64,000 bases of DNA from JABFXX01 sp964419605. Lineage in GTDB: Bacteria > Myxococcota_A > Polyangia > Haliangiales > Haliangiaceae. The position numbers and the translations under genes were made by a program. Under the pieces are notes generated by a model, which was not told the origin of the DNA, did no database searches, and saw nothing but the letters and a program-made list of their open reading frames with translations. Position 1 is the stretch's first letter, and each line of letters begins with the position of its first letter. Where the stretch lies: assembly GCA_964419605.1 (NCBI GenBank), contig CAYQQM010000004.1, positions 1-64,000 on the forward strand. The letters run 5' to 3'. Below, in pieces: positions 32,548 through 41,275 of the stretch.

Positions 32548-34917
32548 TCAGTGACGCACAGAAGCAGATAAATAGGCTCGAAATCCTTCATACGGATTCG
32601 GAAGGTACTCCAGCGCCGGCTTATAGTCGCCAAACACGTCGGGTTGATACGAGTGCCCCAGTAGTGCGTTGTATACGCTCACACTCAAGGCGAATCCTGA
32701 GGTCGGCATGTATTGCAGGCCCGCAGACAACTCAGCCAACGGCGGCAACCGATCGAACACCAAATCTGTCGTAGCCACGGTTACGGTACTCATCGGCTGT
32801 CCACTACTGTCGAAACCGACACCGCGATACTCGACCAACCGATTCGCGTCTTCAACGGCTCCAACCACCTTCAGGTTGGTTGTCGCTGTTACTTTCTTCG
32901 GCCACATGCTCCACACCGTAGCGAGGTTAAACCAATGCTCGGGAATCGAACGGAGTCGACCTTTGTCAGCGGTATCGCCGCGCAGCCAGGTATAACCCAG
33001 CTCAAGGCGATGCCCGCCTTGAAGGTAGAGTTTGCCAAGGAACTCAACAGACATCAGCGCGCGGTCGCCGCTGTTGTTATACCGACCCGACGAGACCTGA
33101 GTGAGGTTGGTAAACCGCGTGTAGCTGCCGTCAACGCGAAATGACAGCTCGCGAATCCTGCGGTCCCCTTTGAAGATGCGAGCATTAATCTCTGCTTGCC
33201 CCGCTCGCGATTGCTCTACCAGAAGATTTGGATTACCGCCGATTTGAACGGCTTCTCCATTGGACTGCGTACTGTTGATCGATGGCGGTCGAAATCCCTC
33301 GGTGTAATTGAGTTTGAGGTGCCAGCTCGGAATGAAATTCCACACGATCGCACCTGCAAACGTGGGGTTCGCTTTGTATCCCAGAGAACCCAACGCGTTG
33401 GGTGAAACAGAAACGCGTGCGCCCGCATCCAAAATCAGCGTTGCAGTCGGTCTGTACTGAGGATTGAGATAGACGCCAAACACTGTTCGATCGGCAGGGA
33501 ATGCCGAGGTTAGTGGACAACCCGGTAGCGGAACCAGCATGCCTGCTTCGTACTGGCGCGGGCACAATAGCGGAAATCGCGCAAGTTCGACCGGGGCTGG
33601 GAAGTCGGATCCGGTGCCAGGGCCCTGTCGCGATGCCCCACTGTTGATCGGCTTCCACTCGTAAAATGCCTCGGCTCCGTACAAAACGCGCAGCCGCCGC
33701 GTTAGCTCGACATCGCCATCGAAGGCGCCCCCGGCGCGGTAGCTGTCGAAGTTCGTATTGAGGGCGAGCCCGCCGGTCAACAACCGGGAGGGAGCCAACA
33801 CGGCGAGCGGCGCAAACCTGCGAATAAACTCCTGAAAATAGGCCTGGGCGGTGATTCCAGCTCTCTCGCCGGCAAACCGGGTGCGATATTCAAGAACGCC
33901 GTAGCGATCGTACTCATCGAAGCGATTGCTAGCGGAAATCCCCATGGGATCGGCTGGATCTGCTTGGTCGCGCACCGGCTGCCCCGATAGGCCGGCGGCC
34001 CGGTACATTCGTCCGTACGGCACCCACCATCGCAGCTGCAAGCGATCGTATGTGAGCTTCCCGTCTAGCGTAACCATCAGCGAGCGTTTTGGATCCGTGG
34101 TTGTTAGCGGTCCGTACACATTGGCCGAGCTGGGCTGAGGCAGCGCGCCGTGCCCGAACAGCAGCGGCAGATCCAGGGCAAGCCCCTTGTAGGTCTCTAC
34201 GCTGCCGTGAGCGAACAGCTTGAACTTGGTGCCCGCAATATTGGATGCACCGGCCATCAAGTACGCCTGCGCCGTGCGGCGATCGCCGGCCCCATCCCCT
34301 AGCGAACCTCCGACCTCCACGCCTTCCACGTCTTCGGCGTCTTTTGTAATTACGTTAATGATGCCGAGGAGCGAAATCGATCCCCAGAGTACCCCTCCAG
34401 GACCCGTAATAACCTCGAGTCGCTTTATCAGCTCAAGCGGCTGCGTGCGATGAAACGCGGGGGTCGTCAAAAATGGATCGAAAAGCGACAGCCCATCGCG
34501 CAGATACTTCGCCTGAACCTGTCCGCGGACAAGCACCGACTGAATCGTAGAGTGCCAATATCCTACTCTGCTCCAGCCAGGCACCGAGTCGATCATCTGC
34601 TGAAGATCGTAAAATTGCCGATCGCGAATCTCGTCCGAGGTTAGGACTGTAACAATCGCTGGAGCCTCCTGAACGGTCGTCACGCTCTTCGCGGCTGAGC
34701 GGACGATATTGGCGAGATCCAGCGCTTCATCTACGGGTTCGAGCGAGGTGGCGTTCGCCGGATCCAGAACCACCGTGGGAACCTCGATGTCGGACACCCG
34801 AGGAGGATCCGCCACTGCGAGTTCCAGCCCAGCCACCATCACGACCAACACAAGGCCTGCTCTCGGTGCGGAGGGTAACCACTCACTACTCAAAAATTTC
34901 GGCCGCACACCAATCAC
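32548..34917 (-). CDS. TonB-dependent outer-membrane receptor
   Basis: This 789-residue protein has a signal peptide (GLVLVVMVAGLELAVA), a plug domain (APAIVTVLTSDEIRDRQFYDLQQMI, then VLVRGQ and GPGGVLWGSISLLGIINVITKDA) and a long beta-barrel that includes FRPPSINSTQSN. It imports a siderophore, cobalamin, metal complex or glycan using TonB energy. The substrate is not evident, no TonB box is clear near the mature N-terminus, and the C-terminal residue is His rather than the usual Phe or Trp. It starts 30 bases after the leuS stop and is followed closely by moaB. Confidence 0.88.
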   Translation of the reverse strand: MIGVRPKFLSSEWLPSAPRAGLVLVVMVAGLELAVADPPRVSDIEVPTVVLDPANATSLEPVDEALDLANIVRSAAKSVTTVQEAPAIVTVLTSDEIRDRQFYDLQQMIDSVPGWSRVGYWHSTIQSVLVRGQVQAKYLRDGLSLFDPFLTTPAFHRTQPLELIKRLEVITGPGGVLWGSISLLGIINVITKDAEDVEGVEVGGSLGDGAGDRRTAQAYLMAGASNIAGTKFKLFAHGSVETYKGLALDLPLLFGHGALPQPSSANVYGPLTTTDPKRSLMVTLDGKLTYDRLQLRWWVPYGRMYRAAGLSGQPVRDQADPADPMGISASNRFDEYDRYGVLEYRTRFAGERAGITAQAYFQEFIRRFAPLAVLAPSRLLTGGLALNTNFDSYRAGGAFDGDVELTRRLRVLYGAEAFYEWKPINSGASRQGPGTGSDFPAPVELARFPLLCPRQYEAGMLVPLPGCPLTSAFPADRTVFGVYLNPQYRPTATLILDAGARVSVSPNALGSLGYKANPTFAGAIVWNFIPSWHLKLNYTEGFRPPSINSTQSNGEAVQIGGNPNLLVEQSRAGQAEINARIFKGDRRIRELSFRVDGSYTRFTNLTQVSSGRYNNSGDRALMSVEFLGKLYLQGGHRLELGYTWLRGDTADKGRLRSIPEHWFNLATVWSMWPKKVTATTNLKVVGAVEDANRLVEYRGVGFDSSGQPMSTVTVATTDLVFDRLPPLAELSAGLQYMPTSGFALSVSVYNALLGHSYQPDVFGDYKPALEYLPNPYEGFRAYLSASVRH

Positions 34918-34947
34918 CGGTCGGATACTACACGTTTGACTTCGATT

Positions 34948-37494
34948 CTAAACAACAAAATTCACGAGCCGGCCGGGGACATAAATTTCGCGGCGAACCG
35001 CTTTGTCGCCGATGTACTGCTGAACTTTTGGATCCGACTTAGCCACCGCGATTACCGCCGCCTCGGACGCGTCGACAGCAATCTCGATTTGTGCGCGGAG
35101 CTTGCCGGAAACCTGCACCCCGATCGTCATCGTGTCGCGCGCAAGCTTGTTGTCGTCGAATGCAGGCCACGGTTCAAATGCTATCGATTTGCTGTGGCCG
35201 AGCCTCTGCCAGATCTCCTCGGCGACATGCGGCGCAAATGGCGACAAGATCTTTACAAACATCTCGAACCAAGCTCGTGGAATCGCGGTGGCCTTGGTCG
35301 CCTCATTGACAAACACCATCATCTCCGAAATCGCTGTGTTGAACCGCAGATCGGTGATGCTCTGCGTCACTTTCTTGATCGCCGCATGAAGCGCGCGCTC
35401 GAGATCTCGATTGTCGGCAGGCGCATCTTCGCTGACCTTGCCGCCCAGTGTGTCGACGCCACCAGGCTCTACGGCCGGAACGATCAGCAAACGCCACAGT
35501 CGATCGAGGAACCGCCGCGTACCAGCCACCCCCGCAGTATCCCACTCGACGCCGTCTTCGAGCGGTCCCATAAACAACTCGTACAACCGCATCGCGTCGG
35601 CGCCGTATTCGCCGCACATGTCGTCGGGATTGACGACGTTCTTCTTACTCTTGGACATCTTTTCGAGTTTGGCCTCGACCGCTTCTCCGGTTGCGCGCAA
35701 TACCCATACGTGGTCGCGCTGTTCGACCTCGTCGGCAGCATGATATTTGCCTTTTGCGTCGCGAAACGATGTTTTGTGGATCATCCCCTGGTGGAACAAG
35801 CGCTGGAATGGCTCCTTCGTTGAGACGAGTCCCGCATCGAACAATACCTTGTGCCAAAATCGCGCGTACAACAGGTGCAGCACGGCATGCTCATTTCCGC
35901 CGACGTACAGGTCGACGGGCATCCAGTACTTCTCCTCGGCAGGATCCCACGCCTGAACGTCGTCGTGCGGCGACAAAAACCGCAAGTAGTACCAACAGGA
36001 ACCCGCCCATTGCGGCATCGTGTTGGTCTCGCGGCGGGCAGGTGCGCCCGTATCCGGATCCGTGGTCTGCGTCCAGTCGGCCGCGCGCGCGAGCGGAGAT
36101 TTTCCGTCGGGCGTTGGTTTATAGTCAGCGATCTGCGGCAGCTCGACGGGCAGCGCTGATCGCGGCAACGTTTTCACAGTACCATCGCCGAGCTCAATCA
36201 GCGGGAATGGCTCGCCCCAGTAACGTTGGCGCGAGAACAACCAATCCCGCAACTTGTAGCGCACCGCCGGCTCGCCGAGGCCGCGTTCTACCAGCCACGC
36301 GATCACCTTGTCCTTGGCTTCAGCATTGCGCATGCCGTCGAGGAAGGCCGAGTTCACGTGTGGCCCATCGCCGGTATAAGCGGCAACGGAAATATCGCCG
36401 CCCTGAACGACCTCGATGATCGGCAGACCGAACGTCTTTGCGAACGCGTAGTCACGTTCATCTCCGGCGGGACAAGCAAAAACAGCACCGGTTCCGTAGC
36501 TCGCCAGTACGTAGTCGGCGATCCAGATCGGAATGCGCTTGCCATTCACCGGATTGACCGCCATCGCGCCAGTGGCAACTCCCGTCTTCGGCACATCCGC
36601 GGCCTCGACTGTTCGATCGCGTTCGCTCCGCTTGGCTACCGCGGTGCGATATGCATCGACAGCAGCGCGCTGCGCTGGCGTTGTAATCGCGTCGACCAGC
36701 GGATGCTCCGGTGCGAGAACCACCCACGTGCCACCAAACAACGTGTCGGGTCGCGTCGTAAAAACCGTGATCTGCTCGCTTCGGTCCGCGACCTGAAACG
36801 TCACGTTGGCACCGATCGATTTTCCGATCCAATCGAGCTGGGCGCGATGCGTTCCGGCCGGCCATTCGACACCCGCAAGATCTTCGCTCAGCCGATCCGC
36901 GTATGCTGTGATGCGCAGCATCCACTGGGTCAGCAGCCGCTTCTCAACCGGGTCATCGGTCTCGACGTATTTGCCGTCGCGCACTTCTTCGTTGGCAAGT
37001 ACCGTGCCCAATGCGGGGCAAAAGTTGACCGGCGCTTCCGCTCGGTATGCCAGGCCGCGTTCGTGGAGAAGCGCAAAGATCCACTGCGTCCATTTGTAAT
37101 AGCTCGGATCGCTGGTGGCGAACTCTCGCGACCAATCGTACGACAATCCGAGTTTCTGCAATTGGCGCTTGAACGTAGCGATGTTTCGCTGAGTGATCGC
37201 GCTCGGGTGTTCGCCCGTTTGTTCGGCGCGGCGCTCTGCGGGTAAGCCAAAGCTGTCCCACCCCATCACCCGCAGCACGTTACAGCCCATCATGCGCTTG
37301 GCCCGCGCCACCACGTCGGTTGCCGTGTATCCCTTGGGGTGCCCGACGTGGAGTCCATCACCCGATGGGTATGGAAACATGTCCAGGACGTAGTATTTCG
37401 GCCGCGTTCGGTCCGTTGGCGTTTTGAACGTTTGCTCCCGCTCCCAAAGTTCTTGCCACTTGGCGTCGAGGGTCTTGTGATCGTACCCGGCCAT
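34948..37494 (-). CDS. leuS: Leucyl-tRNA synthetase
   Basis: This 848-residue class I synthetase charges tRNA-Leu. The HIGH motif is HVGHPKG in MFPYPSGDGLHVGHPKGYT, the KMSKS loop is KMSKSKKNVV, and the CP1 editing domain shows FTTRPDTLFGGTW and the Asp/Thr-rich region around AVNPVNGKRIPIW. The segment usually reading GLPAENAA is GLPAERRA here. The ATG at 37494 follows the adk stop by one base; an upstream ATG at 37530 lies inside adk. Length and architecture are normal. Confidence 0.95.
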   Translation of the reverse strand: MAGYDHKTLDAKWQELWEREQTFKTPTDRTRPKYYVLDMFPYPSGDGLHVGHPKGYTATDVVARAKRMMGCNVLRVMGWDSFGLPAERRAEQTGEHPSAITQRNIATFKRQLQKLGLSYDWSREFATSDPSYYKWTQWIFALLHERGLAYRAEAPVNFCPALGTVLANEEVRDGKYVETDDPVEKRLLTQWMLRITAYADRLSEDLAGVEWPAGTHRAQLDWIGKSIGANVTFQVADRSEQITVFTTRPDTLFGGTWVVLAPEHPLVDAITTPAQRAAVDAYRTAVAKRSERDRTVEAADVPKTGVATGAMAVNPVNGKRIPIWIADYVLASYGTGAVFACPAGDERDYAFAKTFGLPIIEVVQGGDISVAAYTGDGPHVNSAFLDGMRNAEAKDKVIAWLVERGLGEPAVRYKLRDWLFSRQRYWGEPFPLIELGDGTVKTLPRSALPVELPQIADYKPTPDGKSPLARAADWTQTTDPDTGAPARRETNTMPQWAGSCWYYLRFLSPHDDVQAWDPAEEKYWMPVDLYVGGNEHAVLHLLYARFWHKVLFDAGLVSTKEPFQRLFHQGMIHKTSFRDAKGKYHAADEVEQRDHVWVLRATGEAVEAKLEKMSKSKKNVVNPDDMCGEYGADAMRLYELFMGPLEDGVEWDTAGVAGTRRFLDRLWRLLIVPAVEPGGVDTLGGKVSEDAPADNRDLERALHAAIKKVTQSITDLRFNTAISEMMVFVNEATKATAIPRAWFEMFVKILSPFAPHVAEEIWQRLGHSKSIAFEPWPAFDDNKLARDTMTIGVQVSGKLRAQIEIAVDASEAAVIAVAKSDPKVQQYIGDKAVRREIYVPGRLVNFVV

Positions 37495-37495
37495 G

Positions 37496-38131
37496 CTAGG
37501 GCCCGTCCGTGCGGCCAAGCGCTGCGGCAATACGACCGTTCACCGCGTCGGGACTGCCATCGCCATCGACCCGCCTGAGGATCCCCTTGCGCTCATAAAA
37601 CGGAAGGATCGGCTCGGTCTCGCTGTGATATTTGACGAGGCGCTCGGTACACGCCTGTTCCGTGTCGTCCTTGCGCTGAACAACATCTATCCCGGGAGGC
37701 GGGGGATCGAACGCAAGATGATAAATCCGCCCCGTCGCAGGGTCGCTGCGTCGACCGGTAATGCGCTCGACGATAAGCTCATCGGGGACCTCGATCAGAA
37801 CGACGGCTTCTAACGCAACCCCCGCGGATGTCATCGCAACATCGAGGGCTTCGGCTTGGGCCACTGTGCGAGGAAATCCATCGAGCATGAATCCGTTCTT
37901 GCAGTCCGGTTGAGCGATGCGTTCGAGGATCATCCCGATGACCACGCCGTCGGGAACGAGCTGCCCCAGCTTCATGTAGCGATCGGCCTCGGTCCCGAGC
38001 GCTGTGCCCGCCGCCACCGCGGCGCGCAGCATGTCGCCGCTCGAAATGTGAGGGATCCGAAACCTACCGACGAGTCGAGCCGCCTGCGTACCCTTGCCCG
38101 CTCCGGGCGGTCCGACGAGAATCATGCGCAT
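37496..38131 (-). CDS. adk: Adenylate kinase
   Basis: This 211-residue kinase interconverts ATP plus AMP with two ADP. It shows the P-loop GPPGAGKGTQA near the N-terminus, HISSGDMLR (AMP binding), DGFPRTVAQA, the LID domain from about 120 to 160 without the zinc Cys set (GRRSDPATGRIYH), and RVDGDGS near the end. ATG 38131 (MRMILVG) is preferred; 38125 and 38143 are alternatives. It begins a run of same-strand genes including leuS. The upstream gap holds a dispersed hairpin at 38181-38246. Confidence 0.95.
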   Translation of the reverse strand: MRMILVGPPGAGKGTQAARLVGRFRIPHISSGDMLRAAVAAGTALGTEADRYMKLGQLVPDGVVIGMILERIAQPDCKNGFMLDGFPRTVAQAEALDVAMTSAGVALEAVVLIEVPDELIVERITGRRSDPATGRIYHLAFDPPPPGIDVVQRKDDTEQACTERLVKYHSETEPILPFYERKGILRRVDGDGSPDAVNGRIAAALGRTDGP

Positions 38132-38180
38132 GGCGGCATACAATCACGCGACACGCAGTTGCGCAATCGATTCACCTCCG

Positions 38181-38246
38181 CACTCCCGCAGTGGGAGTGC
38201 TGCGCACCCCGGCGACCCTTGCGACCCCTGGAAGTCCCCGACGGGG
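38181..38246. repeat. Dispersed hairpin element, CACTCCC-GGGAGTG type, copy 1
   Basis: CACTCCCGCAGTGGGAGTG forms a 7- to 8-bp hairpin and continues as CTGCGCACCCCGGCGACCC, then TTGCGACCCCTGGAAGTCCC. The first half recurs at 40249-40281 and 51858-51891. The second half, read as its complement (GGGGACTTCC, then GGGTCGCAAGGGTCGCCG), recurs inside 30601-30645 and, more loosely, at 53983-54027. The element lies between the ElaA-like gene and adk, both on the minus strand. Confidence 0.7.
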
Positions 38247-38274
38247 GGCGCGGCCGGGATTATCGAGTGCGAAC

Positions 38275-38727
38275 CTACGATGCGCGATCGGCCCCTTGCC
38301 GGACCATCTCCAGATGAGCGATGCCAACCTCTGTATACGGGGCGGAGGCAGGGGCAAACCCTTGGTCGCGGTAAAATTTCTCGAGGTACGCCTGAGCGCC
38401 AATGCGGATCGCAACTGGCCCGCATGCGGCGATGGCGCGCTGCATCAACTGCTTGGCGAGCCCGGTACCGCGGTGTTCAGGCGCCACCAGCACCCGACCG
38501 ATGCTGGTCTCATCGTACTTGACACCTGGCGGAACGATTCGACAGTACGCCGCGATGTCGTGGTTGGCGACTCCCCACAGGTGCCGGCACTGCACATCGA
38601 TTCCATCGGCGTCGAGGTAGAGGCAGCTCTGCTCAACCACGAACACGCGTTCCCGCACACTGACGATCGCATAGAGTTCCGCCGTGTTCAGTTCGTGGAA
38701 GCTACGACAATGCCAGACGACGTCCAT
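38275..38727 (-). CDS. elaA: GNAT acetyltransferase, ElaA family
   Basis: This 150-residue N-acetyltransferase matches ElaA along its length: FHELNTAELYAIVSVRERVFVVEQSC, DADGIDVQCRHLWG, AYCRIVPPG, the acetyl-CoA site IGRVLVAPEHRGTGLAKQLM, then IGAQAYLEKFYRDQGF. The target of this family is not established. It lies upstream of adk on the same strand, separated by the hairpin element, and is divergent from the Pro-rich protein gene. Confidence 0.9.
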   Translation of the reverse strand: MDVVWHCRSFHELNTAELYAIVSVRERVFVVEQSCLYLDADGIDVQCRHLWGVANHDIAAYCRIVPPGVKYDETSIGRVLVAPEHRGTGLAKQLMQRAIAACGPVAIRIGAQAYLEKFYRDQGFAPASAPYTEVGIAHLEMVRQGADRAS

Positions 38728-38838
38728 CGAAATCTAGTAGCATGGGATGCGCGCGCCGAGTTTGCATCCGCGTGATGTCACTTCGGTCACATGCGAACCG
38801 TCCCGCAGCCAGCGCCTTGCGTGCTACTGTTCAGCCGT

Positions 38839-40509
38839 ATGACACCGAGGGCGGTAAGCGCGTTGGGCGCGCTCCTGGCAGCGCTGGCCTTCGCCATCGC
38901 TCTGGGAGGAGGGGCAGCGCCAAAGCTCATTCCTGGGTGGTGGGACGGGCATCCACGCGTTGAGGGTCGGGTGTTCGAACGCAAAGACCTCCACATCGGC
39001 CTAACGGCTGCCTACGGCTGCAACCGAGGCGAAGAGATCCGTTGCCAGCCATTGTCCATTAAACTTGCAAGACTTTCAATAGGTTATATTACGGTGGTGA
39101 TTCTGGTGTGCCTCTTTATCACTGCCGGCGCGCTGGCGCGATCGCTGTGGGTGGTTGGGGAACTCCGCAAATGGCTTGCGAAAGCAGTGCTGATTCAAGC
39201 CGCAGCCGCCGTCGTAGCGGGTGCGCTGATACTGGTTCTCGGCCCCGAGATTCAGGCGCCACAGCGCTTCGAGGTACCGATCGGCCTCGGAACCATGGCG
39301 CTGTGGGGAGGCGTCGCTTTTGCGGCGATTGCCGGTTTCGTTGCAAGGCGCGTAGAACCGGAGCCCCTGCGCCTCAAGTCGACCCAGCCTAAGAACCTGC
39401 CGGCCCAACCTCTCGCAGAGGCCGCGTCTACGCGCCGCCGGCCCAGCCAAGCGCCCGATTCGGATCGCATGACCAGCACCGGATCCCCCACCCAACCCCG
39501 CGTTGCCCCAGCCCCACCGACGACGCGCCCACCCCCGATACCAGCTGCCCGAATCTCGAGTCCGCCGGCGATTGCGCCCACGCAGAATACAGCCGGCCCC
39601 CCCGGAACACCGGGGCCATCCGCACCGGCGTCAGGATCTGGACCGCAACGTGTTCTAGCTCCGAGCGCAGTTGCTTCCGCCGCAAAAATCGGAGGCGAAG
39701 ATGCCGCTTCCCCGCCGAGCGTTGCATCGTCGACGGCGCCCCCGCCCATTCCGCCTGGGTCGGCACCTGCCGGAGATGGCGCGCAGCCAGTTGTGCGCAA
39801 CACCATCCCGCCTCCGCTTAGCGCAATCCCGTTCTGGTCTGGGTCCCCACCACCTATCCCGCCCCCCAAGGGGACTTCCTTCGGGGCGCCGGCGGCCTCG
39901 CCGCCGATCTCCTCCTCGGCCCCCGACGTTATCGCGCCCACCACAGCGACCGCATTCGGGGCATCCACCGCACCGACGATTATTGCCCCGGCGGCTCCGG
40001 TGTTGCCCGCAATACCGAGCCCGCCAGAGTCCCCAGGCTCAGTTGCGTCTTCATATCCCACGATCATCCACGCGATCCCTCCCCCACCCGGGTCCACTGC
40101 CGACCCTACCATCGCGACGCCGCCCGCCGAGACTGCCGCCCCGGCGCTCGATGGAAAAACCGTGGTCTTCGAGCGCGCTGCCGACGCGAAAAACCAATCC
40201 ACGACTCCGACGGTAGCGACCGCTGTCCCCGCCATTGATCCAACTCCGCACTCCCTTGCAGGGAGTGCTGCGCACCCCGGCCCAAACTCCACCCAATCCC
40301 CTAGCCACGTACCTGCGAGCGCAACGCCGAACGATTCACCTCCGATTGAGGTCCCAATTTCTACCGCACCCGCATCGCTACCACCGCCGAAAAAGGCCGT
40401 CGCCGCCTCGAACGGCCCCGCACCCTCGTGCCCGCAATGCGAGGCCGCGATGGCCTGGGTCGAGGAGCATTTGCGGTTCTATTGCGCGGGCTGCCGCATG
40501 TACTTTTAG
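38839..40509 (+). CDS. Membrane protein with long Pro-rich linker and C-terminal zinc ribbon
   Basis: This 556-residue protein has an N-terminal membrane segment, two or three more up to about residue 185 (ITVVILVCLFITAGALA, AVVAGALILVLG, GGVAFAAIAGFVARR), about 330 residues dominated by Pro, Ala, Ser and Thr (for example PPIPPGSAPAG), and a closing 25-residue zinc-ribbon-like CPQC...CAGC. The linker is expected to be disordered and to span the cytoplasm or periplasm. No family with a known function was recognised. A dispersed hairpin repeat (40249-40281) is read in frame as HSLAGSAAHPG. ATG 38839 was chosen over an ATG at 38791. Confidence 0.72.
   Translation: MTPRAVSALGALLAALAFAIALGGGAAPKLIPGWWDGHPRVEGRVFERKDLHIGLTAAYGCNRGEEIRCQPLSIKLARLSIGYITVVILVCLFITAGALARSLWVVGELRKWLAKAVLIQAAAAVVAGALILVLGPEIQAPQRFEVPIGLGTMALWGGVAFAAIAGFVARRVEPEPLRLKSTQPKNLPAQPLAEAASTRRRPSQAPDSDRMTSTGSPTQPRVAPAPPTTRPPPIPAARISSPPAIAPTQNTAGPPGTPGPSAPASGSGPQRVLAPSAVASAAKIGGEDAASPPSVASSTAPPPIPPGSAPAGDGAQPVVRNTIPPPLSAIPFWSGSPPPIPPPKGTSFGAPAASPPISSSAPDVIAPTTATAFGASTAPTIIAPAAPVLPAIPSPPESPGSVASSYPTIIHAIPPPPGSTADPTIATPPAETAAPALDGKTVVFERAADAKNQSTTPTVATAVPAIDPTPHSLAGSAAHPGPNSTQSPSHVPASATPNDSPPIEVPISTAPASLPPPKKAVAASNGPAPSCPQCEAAMAWVEEHLRFYCAGCRMYF
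40249..40281. repeat. Dispersed hairpin element inside a coding sequence, copy 2
   Basis: CACTCCCTTGCAGGGAGTG, then CTGCGCACCCCGGCC, matches 38181-38216 closely, including CTCCG just before it. Here it lies inside the Pro-rich linker of the zinc-ribbon protein and keeps the reading frame open. It was probably inserted into, or retained in, a region tolerant of any sequence. Confidence 0.75.
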
Positions 40510-40544
40510 CTAGTTTTTAGTCATATATGGTCTAAACTGGTACC

Positions 40545-40796
40545 ATGGACGTGAGCCTCTATGAGGCCAAGACTCAGCTGTCACGACTGATCGACCAGCT
40601 GAAAGACGATAGCGAAATCGTGATTACCCGGCATGGCAAGCCGGTTGCGAAGCTTGTAGCCGCCGTCCGTCGAACCAAGCCGCGTAGGCTGGGGCTGTTG
40701 AAGGGCAAGCTCGTCGTCCCGGATGATTTTAACGCGCCTCTCACCAAACCGGAGCTCGCGCTGTTCGAGGGAGCGCTGTTTCCCGATATAAAGTAG
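40545..40796 (+). CDS. Phd/YefM-family antitoxin
   Basis: This 83-residue protein has the Phd/YefM N-terminal DNA-binding fold: DVSLYEAKTQLSRLIDQLK, then SEIVITRHGKPVAKLVAA. The C-terminal tail (GKLVVPDDFNAPL) is the usual toxin-binding part. It normally represses its own operon and neutralises a PIN-domain RNase. The partner gene starts 14 bases downstream but is frameshifted. An 8-bp palindrome TGGTACCA sits at the start codon but is too short to call an operator. Confidence 0.9.
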   Translation: MDVSLYEAKTQLSRLIDQLKDDSEIVITRHGKPVAKLVAAVRRTKPRRLGLLKGKLVVPDDFNAPLTKPELALFEGALFPDIK

Positions 40797-40809
40797 CCAG
40801 CACCCGCAA

Positions 40810-41189
40810 ATGAGACTGTTACTTGATACCCACGTGCTGCTTTGGGCTCTGACAACGCCGACCAAGCTTCCTGCTCGCATTGCTGCCGAAATCGTGCATC
40901 CGCGAAACGCTGTGTTCGTGAGTCCGGTCTCGACGTGGGAAGTCGCCATTAAAACCTCGCTAGGCAAGTTGGATGCGTCAGTACGTCACGTCCTCAGCGC
41001 AATTGAACGAACCGGTTTCGAGGAACTTCCGGTTCGCTTTGCGCAACGCTGGCGGTCTCGAAACTCCCTCGCAAGCACAACGACCCCTTTGATCGACTGC
41101 TCATCGCGCAAGCCGTGGATGAGAGCCTGACGATCGTCACCGCAGATCGGGCATTTCGAGGCTATCCCGTCCAGCTGCTGTGGGAGTAG
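40810..41189 (+). pseudogene. VapC-like PIN-domain toxin, frameshifted
   Basis: The frame from ATG 40810 reads a normal PIN toxin: MRLLLDTHVLLWALTTP, then VSTWEVAIKTSLGKL, and FEELPVRFAQ. At about 41046 it shifts and continues as nonsense to 41130. In the next frame the rest of the protein follows at once: LAVSKLPRKHNDPFDRLLIA, then VTADRAFRGY and the ending LLWE with stop at 41187-41189. One missing base near CAACGCTGG explains it. The PIN acidic residues are therefore split between frames and the toxin should be inactive, unless the gap is a sequencing error. Confidence 0.85.
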
Positions 41190-41275
41190 CCACGGTCCCG
41201 CTATGTCGGCAGCTGACACCCGTCACGACACGTGTCGCCGCAGAATCCTAGGTAGACGTGCGTTGAGCGTTTGGG

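Noticed and set aside
32669..33144. Plus-strand frames opposite the TonB receptor
   Set aside because: No start context or domain; they mirror the codon bias of the receptor gene.
34936..37245. Two open frames of about 300 codons on the plus strand
   Set aside because: They lie opposite leuS, have no recognisable domains, and leuS is certain on the minus strand.
39252..40292. A 346-codon Gly-rich open frame on the minus strand
   Set aside because: It is the antisense of the Pro-rich linker gene; Pro codons CCN read as Gly GGN on the other strand, and there is no start context or domain.
40533..40550. TGGTACCA palindrome at the antitoxin start as operator
   Set aside because: Only 8 bp and without a second half-site; too common to call.
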